Source of the DNA: Karstenula rhodostoma CBS 690.94
Lineage: Eukaryota > Ascomycota > Dothideomycetes > Pleosporales > Didymosphaeriaceae
Assembly: GCA_010093485.1 (NCBI GenBank)
Contig: MU001503.1
Coordinates: 504,224 to 568,223, forward strand
Direction: 5' to 3'
DNA length: 64,000 nt
A model generated the notes under the pieces. The model saw only the letters and a list, made by a program, of their open reading frames with translations, ran no database searches and was not told the origin of the DNA. Shown here piece after piece: positions 45,008 through 56,739 of this stretch (position 1 is its first letter; every line of letters begins with the position of its first letter). Both the position numbers and the translations under genes were made by a program.

Positions 45008-48000
45008 ATGCCGCGGCCATGGACAGGAAGGCGCTCCTTGTCCCGTGGTAAGTCGCTGCCGTCCGCTGACCACACCTATCCTCGCCGGCTGATCATCGCC
45101 AGCGGCCTCGTTCTGGGAACCAGCTACCTGGCCACGAGCATCCCCACCACCTTCGCCCTCGACCGCCCGCTGCACACCATCGCCGCCGTCCTGCTGCTCT
45201 CGGGGCTCGCCGTTGTCGCCTACGAGACGCGCGCCGCGCAGACACGCCGACCCCACAGCCACAGCCACAGCCAGCGCGCCCGCCATGTCGCGATTCCGCT
45301 CCAAGATGGCAACGGCCGGCCTTCATCCGAGGAGGAGTGGTCGTCCGAGGAGCGCACTCCGCAGTATCGCGGCCTCGGCCAGCGCGCCCTCGCCGTCATG
45401 CTAGCCGCCCTGCTGTGCCTGCTGGGCGCCCGCATCGCCCTCTTCCACGCCGTCCTCAAGGACGTCGAATGCGCGGGCCCGCAACTCACGGTAAGAATGC
45501 GCTCTCTACGCGCACAGTCGCACCTTCTGACCCCCGCAGGCGTTCCTGCCGCTCCTCCTCGCGCTCTTCCACGCCTATCGCACGCCCAAGGACCGCTCGC
45601 AGCCCGCTTGGAGCGCTGAGTCATCTTCTGTAACACACCTCGACCGCTTCGTGCACTTCTTTCTCTACGGAACCACTCGCTACATCCTTCCTTCGCTCCT
45701 GCTGGCCATCAGCAGCTTCATCACCACCCTCAGAACCAGCGTGTTGCGCTCGACCTACATATGTCCCGCATCCACGTCTGCCGCTTCGCTTGTTCCCAAA
45801 CTACAGTTTCTTGGATTCTTAGTAGACTGCATTTTGGTATTGCTTCTGTACCGCTTGGTAGACGAGGGGCTCTCTCAATCCGAAAGCAACTCGCCTGAGC
45901 CCAAAGATGGCACCACCGTCCACGGACTCATTGGCTTTACTTTCATTGTACGTATCTTTTGCACCAAGCACGCGCCCTGGCTGACTCCCCAGGCTTCTGC
46001 TATAGTTCTCGGCATAGTGGGCATAGTTGTCTACACTGCATTGCCCGAACACCGCGAATGGCTGTTTTCAGCCCCTCGCGAATACCTACTTGGTCTTCTT
46101 CGTTTGTCTTTGATGATACCCCTTACGATGTTATGTTTCCTTGTCTCAGTATGTATCTTCCCTCCAGCGCGGAGACATGAGCTAACAGTTCAGGCTCGAA
46201 TGTATGGCGTTATGGGTGCCGTGCTCATCGCAGCATTTTCTTGTGCATTTATCGGCGTTCTACGGGCCCTTGCCATGGGCGTTTCTTATTCCTTTCCCCC
46301 AAAGTCCACAGCTGGTGTCAGCCTATGCCTCACTCTCCTAACAATCGCGCTGGTACTCCAGCTCGTTGCCGACGCTATCGACTCGGGCCAAACCCGGCCA
46401 AAGATGCCGGTCCGTCTGGGCCGAAACCAGACGGTTTCGGTAGTAGCACTCCTGGTCCTGTTCTCCATCGGCGTTGGTGTATATCGTTACCAATGGCCCG
46501 TCGTAGGACATCCCATCGACACCTTACTTGCGGTAGCCGACGAGCAACACGAACGGTGGGCATTTCAAGCCCACCAAAGCAAATCGCTAGCACAAGCAGT
46601 TGTTCGCTATCAAGAACGCTACTTGCGAGACCCGCCTCCACACTTTGACAAATGGTACGAGTTTGCAACAAATCGTGATACCATTGTCATTGACGACTTC
46701 GACAATATCGAAGAGGATCTCATCCCTTTTTCATCCCTCAAACCAGCAGAGCTGCGAAGACGCACTGCCGAAATACTTGCTCACAATGAAGATCTAGGTG
46801 GTATCCGGGTAAGAGACGGAAAAGCTGAGATCTTTGGCAGTCTCCGTTCCGAACAGAAATGGATGTTGGACGGGATGATTCACATGATTGGGAAATTTGT
46901 CGAGTTCATTCCGGACATGGATCTTGCTTTCAATCTGAATGACGAACCTCGCGTTGCCGTACCCTACGAACAGTTTCAAGCAGCTCGCATGCATCATCTG
47001 CACTACCCCGAGCATACCGCTGCCGATGGAACCATCGACTTTCGTCTCGATCGCGCATCCACCTGGAAAGAAATTGCTGGATTACCACGAGTGTTCGACC
47101 AGGCTGGAAAGAAGCCTTCGTTTCAGACATATGGCTCTGTCGCCTGCTCACCAGAATCGCGCGCACAAAAAGAACGGCGCTGGGACACTGGTGCTTTCTG
47201 CTCTGCCTGCTCTGCCCCACACTCAATGGGAGCTTTCGTTGCCAATTGGAGCCTGTCCGCCAGTCCTTGCCACCAACCAGATCTCGCCAATCTTCATGGA
47301 TTCCACCTGAGCCCCGCGGGTCTCTCTGGAACCCATGACTTGGTCCCAATTTTCAGTCAAAGCCGAGCTCCTGGATACGCCGATATTCGTTACCCTTCGC
47401 CTTGGAACTACTTGGACAGGCAAAAGTACGAGTTTGGAGAAAATTACCCAGATCCCAACTTTGCGAAAAAGGAAAACGTCTTATTTTGGCGTGGAGAGGC
47501 AACAGAGGGGGTCAGTATAGCTGGTTCGTGGAAAGGCATGCTGCAACAGCGCTTTGTCCATCTGCTAAACAACGAGACGTCTCGACAGCCCATCTTCCTA
47601 CCGACGGGAAGCAAAAATGGCAGACTAGAGTACGCAATGGAGTATCCCGAGCAGATCAAGGAGCAACTCGAAACCAAACTTGATGCACGCTTCGTAGGCG
47701 ATCTTGCCCGGTGCGAAGGTCAAGATTGCGTTGACCAAAAGCTCGAGTTATGGCTGGGCAAGGATGTCGATCTCAGAGACCACTGGCGCTACCGCTACCT
47801 TTTCGACACTGACGGCGCAGGTTTCTCAGGGCGCTTCCTTCCTTTCCTCCAGTCCAACAGTGTCGTCTTCAAGACGGCACTTTTCCGCGAATGGTACGAA
47901 GGTCGTCTCACTGCTTGGAAACATTTTGTCCCTGTCGACTCCCGTCTTCACGACCTGTTTTCCTCCCTTGCCTATTTCGGCGGTTACAGCTTGAAGGAGA

Positions 48001-48221
48001 AAGGCAAGCGCACCATGGAACCGAAAGACAAACAGGCCGAGGCAATAGCAAGAAATGGAAAAGTCTGGACGGAGAAGGTTTTGAGAAAAAAGGACATGGA
48101 GATATACATGTTCAGATTGCTGCTCGAATGGGGTCGACTGACAGACGACCGGAGGAAAGACGTTGGGTTTCGTATGGATACCAAAGGGCGCAAAGGAACG
48201 GAAGGGAAAGGCGGATCTTAG
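45008..48221 (+). CDS. Membrane-bound GT90 glycosyltransferase (CAP10-like)
   Basis: Large Golgi or secretory-pathway glycosyltransferase. Exons 45008..45490, 45540..45947, 45993..46148, 46194..48221, 1024 aa. The N-terminal 450 residues hold multiple transmembrane helices (IIASGLVLGTSYLATSIP, ALAVMLAALLCLLGARIAL and others). The luminal C-terminal half has the CAP10/GT90 block: ENVLFWRGEATEGVSIAGSW, DHWRYRYLFDTDGAGFSGRF and FLQSNSVVFKTALFREWYEG. Cryptococcal Cap10/Cxt1 relatives transfer xylose; the donor and acceptor here are unknown. Two 45-nt introns (GTACGT..CTGAC..CCCAG and GTATGT..GCTAAC..TTCAG) are in frame and stop-free, so an unspliced reading would add 30 residues in the membrane part. 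The first intron is 49 nt. Confidence 0.9.
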
Positions 48222-48658
48222 CGACACTTCATGTATGCATGATCTGGACACTGGACTACAAAAATCTCATCTTGTTTATATTTTCTCAGCACCCGGTGAG
48301 TTGCTCAATGCCAGGATTGTTATGTTGTGTGCTGAATTCTGACCTTGTGCTTTCCGTCCACCGGCATGCTGATGTGATAGCTGTGGAGGAGTACCCTCCA
48401 TCAAGGGCAGAGCAGAGGGAGTCTTCCAAATATACTTTTCATGTCCTTGTTCTGAAACGACGCACGCGTCCACGGGTGCATGTCTCGCACAAGATGTCTT
48501 GGCGCCCTTGTGGTTAGCCGTTAGACGAACCGGCCAATCACAACGATTACCGGGCCTCTAACCATTCGGTCTAGTGCAGCTCTTTATGTCTTTGGGCCAC
48601 CGTAACCGTATCTTTTCGTTCTCATCACCACAGAGCAATCCCACGACGAATAATAGCC
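48222..48658. other. Intergenic
   Basis: 437 bp between the GT90 gene and the Zn2Cys6 regulator, both on the plus strand. Presumed 3' untranslated sequence and promoter. Confidence 0.4.
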
Positions 48659-50380
48659 ATGGTGGAAGACAACGCGCGCAAACGAGCAAAACACACGCGG
48701 TCGAAGCGCGGCTGCACTGTATGTCGGTATGCTTGCCTCTACCTGCTCGGTGGCAGGATCTCACCTCAATGATAGCCTCCGCAAGGTCAGGTGCGATGAA
48801 ACGAGGCCCGCATGTACCAAATGCACCTCTACCGGCCGTAAATGCGAAGGATTCCTTGATTTGGCGTTGTGGCAGCCACACATTTCGGTATGTATCCACT
48901 CCCATGCAGGCGGATCTGCGTCTGATGCATACCTAAACGTCACTGGTTGCACATGGTAGCTGATCCGTATACCAATTAGCCTCAGATAATACGACCGAGG
49001 ATTATTACAGCCGAAAACTCTGCAGAAGAGCGCTCGTTTGCGTACTTCTGTCGCAACACATCTGCACAATTCGCTGCTCCTTTCGGCAATGACTTCTGGA
49101 AATGTCAGGTCTTACAGATTGGCGAGCGGGAACGATGCGTGAAGCAAGCCATCGTGGCGCTGGGCGCGCTGCATGAGTCCTTCACTGACCAGTACCTCCC
49201 CCCACATCTTCAATCGCCGCTGGCCCCACACCTTCTGCACAGGCCAAGCTGGAATCTCACCAATTTAGCGACTAAATCATATACATGTGCTCTTATCGAG
49301 TTGAAGAAACACATAGTACCTGGTTCGTATGACGGCTTGCATGTCTCGCTCCTCGGTTGCATCCTCTTCACCTCTTTCGAGTGGCTTCGAGGCTCCTACA
49401 CCGCAGCGATCACACATCTCAAATCTGGCCTATTCATTCTTAGGCAATGGTTCTCTTCGACGTCGAAAAACACGCCCACGGCACATTTCATTCGCAAAAA
49501 GCTTGTGCCAATATATATTCGGCTCAGCATACAAGCACGGACTTTATCACAAGATGCCCTTCCCGTTCCCTGGCTCTCCGACGGTCTTTTCGATCCTCCC
49601 TCCTCAGAAGACATTCACAACGAGGAAGAGCACCTCCAAGCGGCACGCAATGCGCTCGATGTTCTCTGCGGTGATGTTTACCTCAGTCCACACAGCCTCA
49701 AACTGTTTTCGAGTGACTTCACGATCAGTCAAGCCGCTTCGTATAACTTCTCTTCACGCCTCTCTAAGTGGTGGACAGAGTACCAGAAGCACCTCCTACC
49801 GCCTTCGTATTCACCGCTTTCGTCTCCACGCCCCGAGAACGTCAACCTGACGCTGTGGTACACGGTCTTGACTTTACTGCAAGATTCGTTCTCCACAGCT
49901 GATCCCATGATACTTGACAAGTATATACCGCAGTTCAGGCAGATAGTCGATCTATCTAGGTTCCTCATGCGGTCAAGCACTTCACCTTCTCCAATACAGC
50001 GCGGACATGAGCCCAACTCCGAAACGCCAAACACGGGTCGATTCCGAATCGATATTGAGGTCATTCCCATGCTGTATCACGCGGGGAGCAAATGCCGACA
50101 CCCCGCTCTTCGACGTGAAGCCATCGCTTTACTCCGTAGCGGGCAAAACCGCGAAGGTCTCTGGGATGGATGGGCGGCGGCAACGCTTGCTGAGCATATC
50201 ATGACGGTTGAGGAGGAGGGCGTGGAAGGGGTAGAGATGTGCGGGCCAGAGAGTATACCTTGGATGCAGCGTGTGATGAAGCTGCAAGATGTGACGGATT
50301 TGGAGGCCCGTACAACAAGAGTGCGGTACCGAAAGTTTGGTGAAGATGATTTTGGGCAGTGGAAGACCTTGACGTGGTAA
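48659..50380 (+). CDS. Zn2Cys6 transcription factor
   Basis: Fungal binuclear zinc-cluster regulator, 524 aa, exons 48659..48726, 48776..48887, 48986..50380. Splicing of the first 49-nt intron creates the full cluster CTVCRLRKVRCDETRPAC..CTSTGRKC, with spacing C-x2-C-x6-C-x6-C-x2-C-x6-C. A basic leader (RKRAKHTRSKRG) precedes it. The rest is the helical fungal-specific regulatory region (ERCVKQAIVALGALHESF; ALIELKKHI; LLGCILFTSFEWLRGSY). There is no pathway neighbour that reveals its targets; the nearest genes are a GT90 enzyme and a secreted paralog pair. Confidence 0.9.
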
Positions 50381-50763
50381 CTATCATGTGTACAATCACA
50401 AATTTTGGTATTTTTGTCACTTGTCAGACAGAATCAAATTGTCACGTTTTGGTCAAAGCACACTCAGGCACCACCACGACGTGGCCTAGACGCTGATAGG
50501 GCTGATGACTGCCCATCCATGGGATCTAGATCTCTGGTCTAGAATTGGCAGGGCCCTGCCTAGCCTGTGTTTCAGGTTAGGATAGTTCCCCTCGCTTCAC
50601 CCTTTTCGGCCCGAGCAGCTGTCATCCTAGCCTAGCGTCCACCTCCGCATATAGCCGTGCCGCTCTAACGCACGCTCAGCATTTTGCCTGCACACCGTCT
50701 TGTTGATATCAGACATTACTATTTATCAATTGACTACTGCAGCTAATTTGCGGGAAACCTGGC
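50381..50763. other. Intergenic between convergent genes
   Basis: 383 bp between the 3' ends of the Zn2Cys6 regulator (+) and the first secreted paralog (-). No gene or repeat recognised. Confidence 0.4.
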
Positions 50764-51792
50764 TTACGCGCCCGTCTGCTCTTTGGACCCAATCGTCGCC
50801 GAGCCGCCTCCCCTCGCCTCAGCAATCACCTGCGCGCCCACCACCTGTCCCGTGCTCTTGCTCTTAAAGATACCGCTAATGGCCATCAGGCCCGTGTACG
50901 GCTCGTACACGTACTCCTCTTCCCAGACCTCTTGGCCTCGGAACGTGACGCTCTCGTTGAATCCGTTGAATCGCATGTTTTGCAGGTAGTTGCCTACAAC
51001 CTTGCTGCCGGAGACGGTCCCGCTGTTGTCCAGCTTTTGGTCCACGAGGTCTCCGTTCTGCGCCAGAATGCGGTTTGTGTGCGTGTTGCCGCTGTAGTCG
51101 TCGATGGAGTAGAGTATGTTGTTTGCGAGCTGGAACTGCTGGATGTCCATGTCGCTGCGCTTGGCTTTCGCGGAGCTGGAGCCGCCGGCGACGTCGTCGA
51201 TGAGGCCTGAGGTCGAGTTTATGATGGTGCCGAGGCCGTTGCCGAGCTCAGCAAGGATGGGATTGAGATCAATCGAGTTTAGGGTGTCGTTCTGTTGCTG
51301 GTTAGCTCTGGTCTTTCGTGAAGAAGCTGGGGACAAGACGTACGATCATCAGGACAAGGTTTGCGAGACGCGCCTCGAGGAGCACCTTCGCAGTGACGTT
51401 CTGAATCAAGAGGTTCACCCTTTGGATGGAGAGGTCGACACCGGCGTTGAAGGAGAGGAGTTGCAGAACTTGGGCATCGAGATTGATCTTTGCCGTGAGG
51501 TTTTGCACCTCAATGTGGATCTCTCCAACATGCACTGAAGCCTAGAGCTTTTTCAGTAAAGCGTTGCTCGATGAACTAAGACACAACTCACATTCAGGAA
51601 CACATCGGGCTCTGGGACCAATGCCGAAACATTGTTTTTCGTATTTTCGGTCTCGTAGAGCACTGCCAGTGGATCGTTGTCCTGCCTGATGTCGAGCTTA
51701 TAGCCCGTATATCCATCATTATCCTCGATCTGGGCGAAACCCAAGATGGGCAGGAGAAAGAACGTAAACAGGAATGCGAGAAACGACTGCAT
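50764..51792 (-). CDS. Secreted protein of a paralog pair (copy 1)
   Basis: I do not know a name for this family. Exons complement(50764..51291, 51344..51541, 51592..51792), introns 52 and 50 nt, 308 aa. Signal peptide MQSFLAFLFTFFLLPILGFAQ. The middle (DVFLNASVHVGEIHIEV, LTAKINLDAQV, NAGVDLSIQRVNLLIQNVTA, SIDLNPILAEL) aligns well with the plus-strand neighbour at 52280-53201. It shows an alternating hydrophobic pattern of long beta strands or amphipathic helices. The C-terminal half, unlike the neighbour, continues into a repeated-strand region (NNILYSIDDYSG, RFNGFNESVTFRGQEVW). Probably extracellular. Confidence 0.75.
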
Positions 51793-52279
51793 CTTGACGA
51801 GATTGTCAAAGGTTGGTAGGGAGCGAACGCAGCTTCAACCGCTACAAGACAGGACTGAGAGGATGAACGACAGGCGGTCCGCGAGCTGCAAGTGCCATTC
51901 TGGTGCGGGGACGCGCCGTTGACAAAAGGTTCGCTCTGTGATGCGCTTGCATGGATGCTGCATGATTATCCCCTTAGGATGAGCCTTTGGAGATTAAGGA
52001 GACCAATTGCGATGCTTCAAACGTCGAAAACAAGTTTCTTAGCATCGAATTTCCAGGTTCGGCCTTGATTTCGCGGGAGGGATCCATGCGCTGCTCGTTT
52101 TTGACGTTTTATCCGAAATTAGATCGCTTGGGTTCATGCACGGCTACGGGTCACGTCAAAGACGTCGGTCGCGCCAATGCGTCTGGTTTAAATGTTAGCA
52201 CGGCCGTTGCATCCACAGGAATTTGCCTTGCGTCGTTGCTCGTCTCTCGTTATCAACGTCGTTGCTGAAATCCGCGATC
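51793..52279. promoter_or_regulatory. Bidirectional promoter of the paralog pair
   Basis: 487 bp between two head-to-head related genes. The position suggests co-regulation. I could not find an extended inverted symmetry that would show the promoter was duplicated with the genes. Confidence 0.5.
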
Positions 52280-53201
52280 ATGCAGTCTCTCCTTTCGTTC
52301 CGCATGCTTGGGCTTTTCTTCATCTCTTTCGCGACGCACATCCTCGCACAATCTGCAACTTCTTCGGCTACTCAACCGCCAACTTCCAGCTCAAGCAGGG
52401 CGCCAATCACGAACGGAACTACGACAACCCCACCAGATGTCGCTAGCACATCAACAGTCCCAGATGTGTACCTGAATGTCCCTGAGCTGCACGTTGGTCG
52501 CATCGAACTCGATGTTGAGAAGTTGCAAGCCGACATCAACTTGAACGCCAAAGTCGCGGGTCTCGTAACCGTGAATGCTGGTGTTCAAGTCTCCGTGGAG
52601 AAGATCAACATCACGATTGCGGATGTCGATGTGCAGCTAGAGCTTGTCGTGCGCCTGGGCCATCTCGTGGACATTGTGGAGCGCGTTTTCGAATCGCTCG
52701 ACCTGAACCCTCTCCTGCTTGGTCTCATCAACAACGTGACGAACCTCGTCGGCGATGTTATCGGCGCCGTTGACGGTCTTCTCGGTTCGATTACCAACGG
52801 TGGAACGACGCTCAACTTCCTGGTCGACAACCTGGGCAACATTGTGCAAGAGGTTGTCGGTGGAGCTACCGGTGCCCTCTCCCAGATTGTTGGAAATTAC
52901 AAGCAGAGTAAGATTTCCAAAGTATCTACTGAAACGCATGCACTGACTCCACGTTCCAGACATGACGCAAGTCGGAGATATCAAGCAGCTCGGCAACGGT
53001 TTGATCCAGAAGACATTCTCGTACGACGCTCTGAGCGCATTGGTGGACATTGTGTTCAACTCGGCCGGCCAGGTCGTGCAGGCTACAGCGCAGAAGAAGG
53101 GGGGTAGCGGTGGCGGGTCGAGCTCGACAACGGCGAGCTCGTCTGCGACCCCGATGCCGGTGTCACTGCCTGTCAGCACTGATGCCAGCACGTCTCAGTA
53201 G
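52280..53201 (+). CDS. Secreted protein of a paralog pair (copy 2)
   Basis: Exons 52280..52907 and 52960..53201 (52-nt intron), 289 aa. The start MQSLLSFRMLGLFFISFATHILAQ is chosen because it parallels the start of the minus-strand paralog and gives a signal peptide; an in-frame ATG lies 57 nt upstream. A Ser/Thr/Pro linker leads to the shared domain (DVYLNVPELHVGRIELDVEKLQ, INLNAKVAGLVTVNAGVQVSVEKINI, SLDLNPLLLGLINN). After the intron comes NMTQVGDIKQLGNGLIQKTF, paralleling copy 1's NYLQNMRFNGFNES. The C-terminus is a Gly/Ser-rich tail, not an obvious GPI signal. Function unknown. Confidence 0.75.
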
Positions 53202-53404
53202 ACTGTAGTAAACTATAATGTTAATTTGAACGCCACGGCCACTTTCTTTGCTCAGTGAATGGGACACTTGCATGCTAATAAACGACAACGATGAAAAGAA
53301 CGAAAGCTGCACGGAGGCCAAATCATATTCAAGTCGCCCGTTGTCCATGCAAGAATGAAGCGGAAATCGTGGGCATAAGATGGGGTTGTGAAAAGCACTC
53401 TTGC

Positions 53405-53617
53405 CTCTCATGGGAGGCCTCTACTAGTCAGATATGCAGTCGCAGTCCATGTTTTTGTCTATCACTTTATGGGACTCTACTTTGTAGTTCGTGTCAACAA
53501 TCAGAAATCCACACTAGCCAGATATGGAATAGTTAATCCTAGAGTAACTCAGCTTCCTATACAAGTCTGTAATCTTAACCTAATACTGTATCGCCGGTGT
53601 TCACCTTCCCGTGAGAG
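53405..53617 (+). repeat. Family A MITE-like element, copy A2, interrupted by B1
   Basis: The ends CTCTCATGGG and CCCGTGAGAG are inverted repeats with 9 of 10 positions matching, flanked by an exact 6-bp direct repeat TCTTGC (53399-53404 and 53618-53623). The interior shares GAATAGTTAATCCTAGAGT and TATCGCCGGTGTTCACCTT with the other copies. It lacks part of the left half and is split by a B element at 53437. Confidence 0.8.
53437..53512 (+). repeat. Family B short retroposon-like element, copy B1
   Basis: 76-bp insert within repeat A2, bounded by a 14-bp direct repeat ACTAG(T/C)CAGATATG (53423-53436 and 53513-53526). It carries GTCTATCACTTTATGGG, the hairpin CTAC-TTT-GTAG and the common 3' end CAACAATCAGAAATCCAC. 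Confidence 0.8.
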
Positions 53618-53773
53618 TCTTGCGAACGGTGGGATTGGCTTCCTCGCTACGAGTACCTATGAAGGCGCTCCGCCCCACCACAGACCCCTGAGTGGTCTGA
53701 GCTCTTAAGGCGTCCAGATTGACCGTCAAAAGGTGCATCTCCGTTCTTCAGCCTCCACGCCTCGCAGCTTACC

Positions 53774-55300
53774 ATGTCGTCTGTAGAGGCCTCAAGGCCG
53801 CGTCTAAAACTACTTCATGAGGCAGCATACCAAGCGGAAAAGGCTGTGGGAAAAGCGGAGGAGGCGGAGTATGGATTACAGGACAGAGAAGAGAAGAGAC
53901 GCAGACGGCAATGGTACGATAGCGAAGACGAGGACTACGAAGAGGCAATAGCACAAGCCGCAAGAGATCGCGAACAATTTCCGGATGAGGAGGACGAAGG
54001 TTTCGACTTCGAAGCCAATCAGAAGCGTTTAGAGAAGGAGGTTTTACAACGTAAAAGAGAAGCAACGGAGGCTTATAGGTATAGGCACCTGATAACCGCT
54101 CGGTATAGAATCATGTTGCTCACACTACATCAAGAGCTTTCGTCACCGAGTTTGAGGCCTGCGTGAAAGAAGACAGCTTAGGTATCAGTCAGAAGAAGCG
54201 CAATCCATCTCTAACCGTCTGACCAACATCAGGTCCACTCAGTGAATTGCACGACAAAATGCACGCAAAGTTGTCTGTTGAGCTGCGAGACATGATTTAC
54301 TGGTACCTCACGGTATCAGTAGTAGCATTCTATAGTCCGACCAGACCTGGTCTGGTCCATGTTCACCAAAAGAGCTACGATCCAAATTTTCACAACTTCG
54401 AAGGTGGTAAAACCGAAGAAGAACATAGAACTGCCCAGAGGATCTACAATAACGGAAGTACAGACAGCATCCAAATCGGTGGCTGGTTGCTGAACCCCGA
54501 GTTTGTGGGCCGTGTGAGCAAACCACCTAGTACAAAGTGGACGTGTCTAGCAAGAGAACAGACTTGTTTTCCGCTTAGCTAAGACATACACCAACCTTTT
54601 TTTAACTCACGCTGACTTTTTACCCGCGCGTTAGGGCATGGCTCGAGAAATTGCGGAGACATTTTACTCTGTGAAAGACTTCGGCGTTCATGTATACCAG
54701 CTAGAGGAGCTTCTACTATCAGATCCTACAGGAACTGGCTTGAAACCCTATGAAACCATTCGAGGCAAGATCAGCGTGCATATTCCTACGACAATGTGTA
54801 ACGGCGGCTCCGAAAGAGCGTGGCGAAGCACCGAGAATGAAGTGGCTTTTCTCAATGGGCTGTACACGCAGTTGAACCATTTGACGCGGCTCACCCACAA
54901 ATCCCGTCTCACTATCGAGATCCGGCTTACAACGTCAGCACCTCTGCGAATGAAATATGAGCAAGGGGAACGGCGTTTTTACAACATCATGGAATCGGTC
55001 CGAGCGCCCATTTACAACCTTATCCACGCGGGTGTGAACGTTACCGTCAAGCACACACGCATGTCCAACGCCAAAACGCGAAATATATCCGAAGAGCCCC
55101 TGAACTATTTCCGCATGAGCAAAGAAGCATGGGAAGCCGAGAAAAAGAGTCATGGTCTGGACTGGAAGCCGTCGGTGGATTTTATTACGAGAGAAGAGCT
55201 CGAGGATGAGGATGAGGGACTCCGCAGCGACGCGGAACGCCGGCTGCGAGAGGCTCTTGAGCAGCGATGGGGGCATTTAAATTCGATAGATGCGTACTAA
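53774..55300 (+). CDS. F-box-like hypothetical protein with charged N-terminus
   Basis: Exons 53774..54162, 54243..54513, 54635..55300 (introns 80 and 121 nt), 441 aa. The N-terminal 125 residues are a highly charged coiled coil (LHEAAYQAEKAVGKAEEAEYG, acidic DSEDEDYEEAI). Next comes KLSVELRDMIYWYLT, the pattern LPxELRxxIYxYL seen at the start of many fungal F-box-like domains, then a region common to uncharacterised fungal proteins (GGWLLNPEFVGRGMAREIAETFY). Splice sites are inferred from frame continuity; the first donor (GTGAAA) is weak. The C-terminus is again acidic. A ubiquitin-ligase adaptor role would be inference. Confidence 0.6.
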
Positions 55301-55341
55301 GAACTGCATACTGTTTCTTTTGAGATGTAGACCGGTTCTAC

Positions 55342-56739
55342 CTATAACAACCTTGAAAAGGGATATCCCTCGTTCCGTATGAACCCACCAATAGTCAGCC
55401 CCATTACTCTTTCAGCTAGCTCCATCTTTGCTGCCGGGACATGCACCTTCAGCACGTCCAAAAGTAGCAACGCAAGGATGCAAGTGCTATAGCTTATCTT
55501 TTCCTCTCTGAGCCTCACAGTTGGTAGAGTCCAGTCGAGTTGACAGACATTTGCAAATATTGAGACCCGATCTGCCACTACAGCATTATCACACGCTTCC
55601 ATGTCGCTAAACACATGATTTACGGTTTCGAACCTGCCCTGGATGCGGTCCGACTCTTTTTCAGCGGCGCCAATGTTTGCATTGGCACGCAATATCTCGT
55701 TGCGTGTACCGATACCCATGCTCTTGATGAGGAAGCTCTCGAAGCCTGGGAGATGGATCTTGTGATTGGTAGAGCGCGACGCTTCGAACTTGAACTTGAC
55801 TAATCGCATCAGGGTGATGATAAAGGTCGTGCAGGCGCACATACTCTTCGATGAAGGACGCAGGTCGATCCCGAAGTGATCTTGGTTGATTGCAGGGTCG
55901 TGCTTACTTTTCTCAGAGAATGCCACCATGTTGCGCTCAGGTATGTACCAGTCGTCCAGGCCAGGATCTTGCGTGTTGGAGCCCAGTGCGGGCGACAAGG
56001 GAACAGCGTAATGGCATGCGACTGCGAAGAAGCGCTCCTGGTAAGTCCACGTGCGGGAGATCCACCGGTCCTGTGCCAGCAGCTGTAGAGCAACGAGACA
56101 CAACTCACGATCTCTACAATCGTCACTTCTGAGGAGCTTGTCAAAAATGTCGGCGCCGCCGTGTATGAACGGGTACAAGCCTGCCGCCATTGGAACGCTA
56201 TCGACCATCCGAGACAACAGCACTACTGTGAACGCGCTTCTACTGTAGATTTCATGCATGGCTTGCAAGTGTGTCTCAACATCATCCGGATCATTTTGTC
56301 GAATGCACTCCTGATCGATCCATATCAAGACTCGCTTTAGTTTCCTTTGCGCAAAGCGGTATGCGCGGTGTATGACGAGCGGGTTGCATTTCGGATCAAC
56401 AGGTTGAATATCCTTGTCCCAGATTTTGTAGGTCGGAATCATGTTCGAGAATGTAGCTGTGAGGCAGCGAGTCTGTTGCCATGTGTATGAGACGGCTACG
56501 TATTTTTGCTTCTCAGTGTGTTCTTGCGGAGACGTAAGTCGCAGGTGCACTATGTTGAGGCCATGACCTTTAGGCTGAGGCAACAGAGGAGTGAGGAAAC
56601 GCAATTTTACTGGGAGTTCAGCCCGGTGCAGCTTTCCTGATCGCCGCAGAGCGAGACCTTCGATCTTATCAAGCTCTGCAATAAGTGTTGAGGGTGTACC
56701 GTGGATCTCGCGAAAGGTTTTCGAGGTGTCGTAATCCAT
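55342..56739 (-). CDS. HET-domain (heterokaryon incompatibility) protein
   Basis: Intronless 465-aa protein with a HET domain at about residues 70-230: KYVAVSYTWQ (block 1), RKLKRVLIWIDQECIRQND (block 2) and HLQAMHEIYSRSAFTVVLLS (block 3). HET domains trigger cell death on fusion of unlike hyphae and are numerous in filamentous ascomycetes; some resemble innate-immune TIR-like domains. The C-terminal half has no clear NACHT, ankyrin or WD module, so it is a short stand-alone HET protein. Which partner allele it senses, if any, is unknown. Confidence 0.9.
   Translation of the reverse strand: MDYDTSKTFREIHGTPSTLIAELDKIEGLALRRSGKLHRAELPVKLRFLTPLLPQPKGHGLNIVHLRLTSPQEHTEKQKYVAVSYTWQQTRCLTATFSNMIPTYKIWDKDIQPVDPKCNPLVIHRAYRFAQRKLKRVLIWIDQECIRQNDPDDVETHLQAMHEIYSRSAFTVVLLSRMVDSVPMAAGLYPFIHGGADIFDKLLRSDDCRDRELCLVALQLLAQDRWISRTWTYQERFFAVACHYAVPLSPALGSNTQDPGLDDWYIPERNMVAFSEKSKHDPAINQDHFGIDLRPSSKSMCACTTFIITLMRLVKFKFEASRSTNHKIHLPGFESFLIKSMGIGTRNEILRANANIGAAEKESDRIQGRFETVNHVFSDMEACDNAVVADRVSIFANVCQLDWTLPTVRLREEKISYSTCILALLLLDVLKVHVPAAKMELAERVMGLTIGGFIRNEGYPFSRLL

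Larger units (their letters stand above)
53202..53773. other. Intergenic repeat nest
   Basis: 572 bp holding repeat copy A2 with a B element inserted in it. The rest is presumed 3' flank and the promoter of the coiled-coil gene. Confidence 0.5.

Noticed and set aside
44515..45075. Minus-strand 186-codon frame in GC-rich DNA
   Set aside because: Explained by few stop codons in GC-rich sequence and overlaps the GT90 start; no domain.
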